Assembly: GCA_024516155.1 (NCBI GenBank)
Contig: JAJJXM010000009.1
Coordinates: 558,001 to 622,000, forward strand
Direction: 5' to 3'
Origin: Pyronema omphalodes
Taxonomy: Eukaryota > Ascomycota > Pezizomycetes > Pezizales > Pyronemataceae
DNA: 64,000 bases
Shown: piece after piece, positions 56,961 to 64,000 of the stretch
Layout: the number at the start of each line of letters is the position of its first letter
Position numbering within the stretch: the first letter of the stretch is position 1
Made by a program: the position numbers and the translations under genes
The notes under the pieces: model-generated
The model's database searches: none
Seen by the model: the letters and a program-made list of their open reading frames with translations, nothing else
What the model was told of the DNA's origin: nothing

Positions 56961-59236
56961 CTTGACTGATTTATGGGGGGTAAGAAGCTTTAGAGCTGTG
57001 TTTTTTTTTCGTTTTCTTTAATGCTTGTAGAAAATCTAAAAGCAAGACAAAGACAAGTAGCGGTAGGGTATAGTACTAGGTGACTGTAGTGGTAGTTTTG
57101 TTTAGTTCTCGAAGTGAGTTGAGGAAGGAAAAATCGGCGGTGTTTGTACAAAAAAGAACGACAAGAAGCAGGATAATCACGGGTCTTTATAAACCTGGGC
57201 ATGTACAGCTCTCCGAGGCGATCGTCGTAATGGTAAAGAAATGCCTACTACACCAACCCTACCTTGGCTCGTTTCTTTGGTATGGGTAGGGCCCGGGTGT
57301 GCTATCTTCTGAGCTAGTACCAGAAACTCAAACTAACCCACAATACCACAATACCCCTGGGTGCATTATTAGTCTCCTAGGTTCGCTCCCTCCCCAACAC
57401 CCACCATATTAACCACAACCACAACCACTCCCAGCTTGCACCTTAGCTTAGACTGCCCCTAGTGCAACCTCCCGGGATGCTCATCGCAAAATCGCACTCT
57501 CTGCAAGCAAGTAAGAGGTATCTACCTTGCACCACATAGAGTCACCTTATTGGGTTTTATAGTTTCCTAGTTGACGAAGCCGGAGCAGGTCTGCAGCTGG
57601 GAGTCAGAAATGTTTTGGCCTGCCTGCCTTGGGAGGCTGATCAGATTGTTATGGTTGGGGTTGCTCGCCCTTGGGCATGACGATAACCTGGATGTGGGCT
57701 TTTTACGAATGAGATAGCTGTGGCAATACTGGTTTTGACAAACTCCTCGTCTCCTTACTTGCTCGTGGGCTTAAACTGGTGAGTCTACGTTCCGGTTAAG
57801 AATATCCAATCAAGTGATATTGAGTGGACAGATTGACGAGAAGTTCCCCGACTGGTTCCTGATCCACAAATTAGACATCCTTATGTTCGAACCACAGTTA
57901 TTTCAAGTTGAGCATAGAGTAAGGCAATGAAATTTAAGTATTTGGCATCCTCTTCATACTCCATTTCCCTTAGGAAGACCAAAGTCAAGCTACTAGAGGT
58001 TAGGATACTAGGACTGAATCAGTATGTTATGACACTGCAGGCTGTTGCCTCGTCTCTGAAACTGGCGAACTTCATCGATCAACGCTGAAATAGCTTGGTA
58101 CAAGGTTCAGGCCGCTGATGCTCGCGATGTAAGACAGGATGGGGCATTGGTGTCTTGGAAAATTACGGTTCACTGGCGGATGGCGTACGGATTCGTACCG
58201 AGTGTAGAAAGGCTCTTTGGTTCGGAAGGCCTAGGAGAGAGTCGAGTATGGTAACTAGGTCCCAATAGCGGGAGTACAGATCACGAGAAATGTTATGGGT
58301 GACCTGAGAGCAGCCCAGCAGCTGCCACGTTCGAATAAGTGAAAACTGACTGCCTCAGCCACAGGACTTTTTTTCTTTTTTAGAGGTGATGAATTTTCAT
58401 GCAGCCTTTTCACAAGTGCTGGCTTTGCTGCTGCAGGGGAATGCAATAAAATCTCAGGAGTTATGTTAATACCAGCCCCAGAAGGAAGCGTTCCCATTAT
58501 TATTTTTTCTTAACAGTTAGCAGTTATTCATGCAGAAAGGGGGCGAACCCTAGGTCAATGACGCTTACTTCGGAGAATTTAAAAAAAAGTTCTCGAAGCC
58601 TCCCTTTCCTGGTAATATCATCTCGCTAGCTTGTGGGGAATTAGGGAGGTCTGAACATGATACATCTCTCTTTCACGGAGCCCCTGTTTGAAGTTACTCT
58701 AGAACGAAGCTAGAAACTGTCGAAGTTCGTGGGGGTGGCATGAATGAGACAATCCGTCGAGATGCATTCTTGCAGGCAGCATCTCCAGAACGATGATGTA
58801 GCCGGCTGGTCTAGATGAGCATATGCACTTTCATCTGATAATTGGGTTGAGTAACACACATTCTCCTTCCTTTTTCCGACGGCGGATTGTTCGCTTATGG
58901 CGCGGTAAGTTGCAACGTCTCTTACACGCAAGCAGCCTAGTTCGAGGGGAGATCTCTAGTTCTTTCTGGCAGATACGATGCTGACAGAAGAGGTGTGTAC
59001 GGGTGTGGAGGAGGTGGGGAGGGCGTGGGAGGGCGTGGGCTGCAGAGGGAACAGCGAAGCAGAGCAGGGTAGTTGGATTTTGCAGGTCCATCAACAACGC
59101 AGCAGTTCGCAGCAGAGCGCACGAAGGAATCTGTTCCACAACGCATCAATCACCATCTCACACTCAACACACACTCCACTTCCACAATCCATCAGAGGAA
59201 CACATCACGAACCTCACTCCACCACAACATACCAAT
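56961..59236. other. Intergenic between divergent Myb and TBCB genes
   Basis: About 2.3 kb. I see no convincing gene. One open frame on the minus strand (58255-58497, 80 codons) has coding-like codons but no recognisable domain and is listed under rejected items. Ctcca and caac repeats lie around 57340-57440. Confidence 0.55.
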
Positions 59237-60392
59237 ATGCAAACCGCAGCCGACGTAACCGTCCTCGTCTCCTCCGACAACTCTTTCTCCGAGCGTCGCA
59301 TAAACCCCTCCTGGACCATATCAGCCCTGAAAGCGAAGCTCTATCCCATCACCGGTATCCCGGTTGGATCACAACAATTAACTCTACGCCTTCCTCAAGC
59401 CCCGGCCCCGATCAATATCGCAGCTGTTGATGAAGATGCTACGCAACTATCCCAGTTTCTACTCCAGCACTCTGTCGGTGCTGAGATCCACGTATGTACC
59501 TTTCTTTTGTCTACTTCATTATCCTGCGCCATGTTTCGCCCCGAAGTTACGCAGGCCAGGACACAAAATCCCCCGTCCGGGGTTTACGCGTTTTGAATAC
59601 CCGATTATCCTACATAGCATATCATTCCCAGTCACCGGTGCCCATGTTTGCGGGCGCCTCGTTCACGCCCTACATACCAGCGAGCCGCCGTGGCTTCCCA
59701 GAGTCGATGCTTGCAAATTCCGGGGGGGGGGGCCGTTGTAGCCCGTTGTAGCCCGTTGACCCCGGGAAAGCCGCTCAGCCCAAGCAAGCCAAGCAAGCTG
59801 AACTCCGCAAACTCCGCCTCCGTCAAAGCGGCGTTAACTTCATATCATATTCTTGTTACGCAACTACGCCGAAGTATACCTCGCTAACATCCGTTCTTAT
59901 CCCGTGTAGGTAACCGATCTTCGTCCTCCCTCCGCTCGTCCAAACTATCGCGATGTCTCCGAAATTGAAAAATATGAAATGCCTAAGGACCAATACGAGA
60001 AGCGAACCGACAGTGTTCGTGCTTGGAAGGAACGTAACAAACTCGGACGCTTCGATCCTGAAAAGGATGCCAAAGAGGCCGCCGAAATGGAGCGCCGTTG
60101 GAAGGAGGTTAATGATCTCGGAATTGAGGTTGGAAAGCGATGCAGGATCGGGGGTGCTGAAGCACAGAAGCGGGGAACGGTCCGGTACGTTGGACTTGTC
60201 AAAGAGATTCCTAATGGAGGTTTATGGGTTGGAGTCGAATTAGATGAGCCGGTTGGAAAAAATGATGGCAGTATCCAGGGGGCTAGATACTTCCAATGCA
60301 AGCCCAACTTTGGTAGCTTTCAGAAGCCGGAAAGGGTTGAGATTGGCGAGTTTGAGGAAATTGACGAATTCGAGGATCTCGAGGAGATGTAA
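59237..60392 (+). CDS. TBCB: Tubulin-folding cofactor B (TBCB/Alf1), CAP-Gly protein
   Basis: Cytosolic chaperone that binds newly made alpha-tubulin and, with cofactor E, helps assemble alpha/beta dimers. Model: exons 59237-59491 and 59910-60392; 245 aa, normal for the family. Residues 6-90 are a ubiquitin-like domain (VTVLVSSDNSFSERRINPSW, ISALKAKLYPITGIP). A linker helix follows with NYRDVSEIEKYEMP and YEKRTDSVRAWKERNKLGRF. The CAP-Gly domain is about 160-230: GKRCRIG, RGTVRYVGLV, GGLWVGVELDEP and the hallmark GKNDG at 201-205. The tail is acidic and ends EDLEEM, which resembles the EE-rich tails that bind CAP-Gly domains. The intron is 418 nt and lies exactly between the ubiquitin-like part and the linker. 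Confidence 0.93.
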
Positions 60393-61160
60393 GATGGGAT
60401 AGTTAGTTTGACGTGCTTTCGGGGATGGGGTTGTGATATCATGCATGGGCTCGGAGAATGCGGGCGATGTGCGGCTGTGTTTTTTTTTTCTTGTCTGTGC
60501 ATATTTATCTATCCTACATACATCAGTAGTTATGATCTAATGTTATTCTGCCACGAACTAAGGGCTTCGGAGGAATTGTGCCTTGAAGGAAGTCGAGGCT
60601 TGTCTCTACGACCGTTTATCTTTTTGTGTATCTAAAATACCACTAAAATACCTGCTTGTAATGAATATCGCATTTCTAGCGGTGGAGATTAGAGATTAGT
60701 GTCCTTCTAGAAGGACTGCAGATACGGAGCTTTCGCCGCGCCGCTCTATTGCGGGAGCTATCACACCGCCCGTGGGATACTACATATATGATGCACCAAC
60801 CATACAAGTTAATCCAAAATAAAGGAAAAGAAAAAAAAAACCACCGACCGTGGGGTAGCAAAGATTCCATTTAGCGGTTTCAAAACTGCATACAGGAAAA
60901 TGCGGAGGGAGCAGCATGGTAAATCTTTGCATTTGTGTCCCAAGCCAAGGAAGTCAGGTGCGGAGCATATCCCATGCGTGATAGCACCAAATTTCTTTTA
61001 TGCAGCATAACGGGGTTCATCCGACTCTAGGGTACAGTAGTAGATTCGTAGGGGTTGTTTTTCCAAGTTTCGGCGTACGGTTTTGCGACTGTGCAGTTGA
61101 GGACAGTCATTCATAAACCATGTGACCAGGGGTAATACAGAATACCTGTTCGAGATTGTA

Positions 61161-61403
61161 GGAAATAGCATTAGGCAATGATTTTAGTGTTCAAGAATGG
61201 GAAATAGCATTAGGCAATGGTTTTAGTGTTCATGAATGGGAAATAGTATCAGGCGGTGATTTTAGTGTTTAGGAATTAGGAAATAGCATCATGTGGGAGG
61301 TGAATTTAGTTTTCGATAATAGGAAATAGCATCATGTAGGAGGTGGTTTTAGTCTTCGAGAATAGGAAATAGCATCATGTAGGAGGTAATTCTAGTTTCA
61401 CAG
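61161..61403. repeat. 39-43 bp minisatellite, six copies
   Basis: Copies beginning ggaaatag start at 61161, 61200, 61239, 61279, 61322 and 61365. Each holds gattttagt or ggttttagt in its middle. The first three copies have caggcg or taggcaat and are 39-40 bp; the last three have catgtaggaggtg and are 43 bp. The units are 75-95 percent alike by eye. Confidence 0.9.
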
Positions 61404-61672
61404 GTATCGGCCTTCTAGAAGCCGCGGGTAATTATTCTAGCCCCATCTGCATTCCATGGAACAGGTGGGGTTAGTGTGGTTTAACGAGATATAGTGGATG
61501 TGATGAGTGCTAGACATCATTTGGGGAGGTTGCTACTGTATACATTTTCATGCAAGTCAACGGTAAGAAACAAGCGCGATAAGCAGCAGGATACACCCGA
61601 ATAGGGGCTCATGATGACCGGTAACTTCCTATGATAGACAAAAGTCTCGTGTCCGTCGTCGTCATACATATT

Positions 61673-61676
<4 letters not shown>

Positions 61677-61710
<34 letters not shown>
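61677..61710. repeat. Poly-T run of 34
   Basis: An uninterrupted run of 34 T. Its exact length is likely to vary between isolates or sequencing reads. Confidence 0.95.
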
Positions 61711-64000
61711 CACTTTTATACCATGCAGGACAGGAATGCCACCACGATCGCCCATGTCAGTTGTTGACAAGTGTAGACGACTTAGGTTGGATCGAGATGA
61801 AAGTTTTTTTTTTTCCTTCTTCTTCTTTTCGACATCCCGACTGGTTTACGAATAGAGTACCTTAGTGAAGAATGGTTTCCATGGTTCCCGACTGGTAGCT
61901 TTCCCGACTGGACCGCCCTACTTCGATTTCGCATTGATCGAAATGTCTGTATCACATTTAGTATGGGCACCTCGAGACGACGTCCGACACCGATAAAGAG
62001 TCCAGAAAAGCCATGCAGAACCAAGGCGAATCCTGAGTCCTCAGATAGATAGGACGATCCGATTTTTCCTTTATCCAAGAATCATCATCAGCAGCTAGCG
62101 CCCGGCATAATACTTACCCCCACACCATGAAAATTTTCCCTACATAAGCTCCAACTTTCACCATAATCCCAAACAAACAGCTATTAGTAACCCTATCTAC
62201 ACTTACTGTGTTGCTGCTGCTGCGGAAAAATGTGTTTTTTCTTTTTGGTTTCATACTACATGGCTTTTCCTCAAGCCAACAAAACAGGTTGCCCTATGTA
62301 ACGAAAACATCCATTTTAACGCTTCCTGTCTCCCTACACAGTCAACACATAAACGTCTGACATTCTGACACATTTCAAATCCATCTGAGATTCTCACTTT
62401 GAGGCAGAAATGCACGATTGTTCTAGTTGTTTCCCAGTAAGTAGGTAACATGTTTCCTACAAATATTGTTTCAAGATCTGGAGGTCTGAGCACCTGTGAC
62501 TTTCAAAGTCTGGTACACAAAAGTCCTGAGGAATTTGATATCCCGGAGAATCCTGCAGAGTGAGTGAATTCCCGAGCTGACAGTGCTTAAAGTGCTCACC
62601 CTCGGTAAGGGTGTCGAGTGAGTCGGTAGTTACAGTGCTTTGTAAAAAAAAAATGTACCTGAGGCAATACTAAACCAGGCAGTCCCCGAAGCCTGGGATA
62701 CATCGAGATGAGATGACACCGATAACTTTAGGTACCGTCAAGCCAACTCACCTCGCAGAGAGCGTGTATGGCGGCTGATGCTTGCTGGGTCTTAGGGCGT
62801 TGCTCGGCAGTTGTACACGAACCATGGACCGTTAGAGTCTTGGGAGGGGGGGCTGACTTACCGGGGCGGAATGTTCGCGTGTATCCGCGCGCTGGTCCCT
62901 GGAAAATCTGGATGAACAGCTGGCGATTGATAGAAGTATATGTACAAACTTGGAACATCCGATGATGAATTATGTATGATAAATGGAATTTAAGGCGATC
63001 ATTAAAAGGTTTTTTTTTATCAACGACAATAAAGATCATCGTAGGCCTTGATGTAATCGTTTGCTATTTTAAAAATGAATGGCATTGTAGACATTGAGGA
63101 AACATCTAGATCATCTGGGGAGGTTTCTTTTTTTTTTTTGAACCATGGCCTTAATGTTGACATCACGTTGCACCATTGAGTTTCTGCACTTCCCTCATCT
63201 GCCTCAGTCATGATCAATTATTTTCCACGATGAACCAAGATTTGTAGGCACAATGTGCATGAAAATATGCATGGCGGCTGACAGAAGGCGTAAATAGTGA
63301 TATGGAAAGGTACTAAAAAGTTAGAACCAAGGGTGAGGGTCCATAAAAAAAACAGTGGGAGCATAAATATAGCACACACAGTACTTGTAGTAAAAAAACG
63401 CACTTCATGTTACGTTTGTGTACATTTTTCTTCGTGCGTTTTTTTTTAACCAAAGCCCAAAATTGGCGTCGCCATCCAGCTCTGGGGTTAAGAATCTTGC
63501 GATGAACGTGCTAATCGGACTCTCGGGCCCCCCTCGCCGGTAGAGTTGGTGCAGAATCACTCGATTATACTCGGTAATGCTACGGAAAAGTGTTGTTTAG
63601 GATCCATTCACACTTTATTGGAGACTGGATTTGGTAAGAGAGGGGTTCAGATAATAATCGAGACCCAGCCAGAGTATGGGGAAATCTACACTCGCGCCTG
63701 ATCATGCGTAAAAATACGGAAAATGGCGGTTGTGGATAGCTATTTACGGGAAATGTTCCTCGACATGAGGCGGTATCATGTTTAGGCATGCGGCACAGAT
63801 GAACCACTCTGTGGATGACCTGTAGGAGTGATAGCTGCACATGCATAAGCTTGTTTGGGCAAACTATGCATTACAGCAACTTCACAAACTAGGGAACCAT
63901 AGAACAGATCTATAGAAAAATCACTCTAATCCAGTAAAAACACGGCGGAATTTTAACTCCGCGATCTAAGATCGCCTGTGGGCCAGACTAGGAATGTCTG

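Larger units (their letters stand above)
60393..64000. other. Gene-poor right end of the window
   Basis: TBCB 3' flank, then about 3.5 kb without a supportable gene. It contains the minisatellite at 61161-61403, a T34 run at 61677-61710 and small A/T runs. At 63942-63976 two short hairpins (gcgga/tccgc and gcgatc/gatcgc) lie side by side, but they do not form a tRNA. Confidence 0.6.

Noticed and set aside
58255..58497. 80-codon frame on the minus strand (starts MGTLPSGAGINITPE)
   Set aside because: Codons look plausible but no family is recognised, no further exons join it, and the length is compatible with chance.
63942..63976. Two adjacent short hairpins suggesting a tRNA T-arm on the minus strand
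   Set aside because: The loop is eight bases and lacks TTC, and there is no matching D-arm or acceptor stem.
1..64000. Intact transposon, CRISPR array, biosynthetic cluster or rRNA gene
   Set aside because: No transposase, reverse transcriptase or terminal repeats with coding content, no spaced repeat array, no NRPS/PKS/terpene core and no rRNA-like sequence were seen.

Overview
The window is nuclear DNA from a filamentous ascomycete (Pezizomycotina). Evidence: protein genes split by short spliceosomal introns, mostly about 50-75 nt, with GTRNGY donors and CTAAY-like branch sites; fungal-type orthologues (Trm9, Vps11, Spt16, Qcr2, a Pmp47/Ant1 carrier); a PEX16 gene, which most budding yeasts lack; and fungal Kex2-type and CAP-domain secretion features. 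The species cannot be fixed from the sequence. I could not run searches, so identifications rest on motifs and remembered family architecture.

Layout. 0-0.23 kb: 3' end of an unrecognised gene (+). 5.0-6.3 kb: peroxisomal Pmp47/Ant1-type carrier (-), divergent from an MFS transporter (+, 7.3-9.4 kb). 9.4-20.7 kb: long gene-poor stretch with one candidate small two-exon gene (10.6-10.8 kb, -) and, from 13 kb, about 7.7 kb packed with unrelated microsatellites and homopolymer tracts. 20.7-22.0 kb: secreted CAP-domain protein (+), isolated between low-complexity blocks. 24.2-39.6 kb: a gene-dense co-oriented block (+): thioredoxin-fold DUF255 protein, WLM metalloprotease, QCR2, VPS11, SPT16, dienelactone-hydrolase-like enzyme. 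39.6-43.4 kb: gene-poor, with a decayed coding-like minisatellite. 43.4-45.1 kb: PEX16 (+). 45.1-51.1 kb: about 6 kb without a supportable gene. 51.1-53.3 kb: ubiquitin-specific protease (-), divergent from TRM9 (+, 54.3-55.5 kb). 56.2-57.0 kb: small Myb/SANT protein (-). 59.2-60.4 kb: tubulin cofactor B (+). 60.4-64 kb: gene-poor, with a 39-43 bp minisatellite.

The recognised genes are mostly housekeeping: peroxisome biogenesis and transport, respiratory complex III, vacuolar tethering, chromatin, tRNA wobble modification, tubulin folding, ubiquitin removal. There is no biosynthetic cluster, CRISPR array or intact transposon, and I found no clear new multi-gene system. The most unusual observations concern gene structure: an 8-nt microexon that carries half of a CxxC active site, a GC-AG intron in VPS11, 12- and 15-nt first coding exons in two genes, and a broken VPSGG/VPTEG-coding minisatellite next to a P-loop-like remnant.
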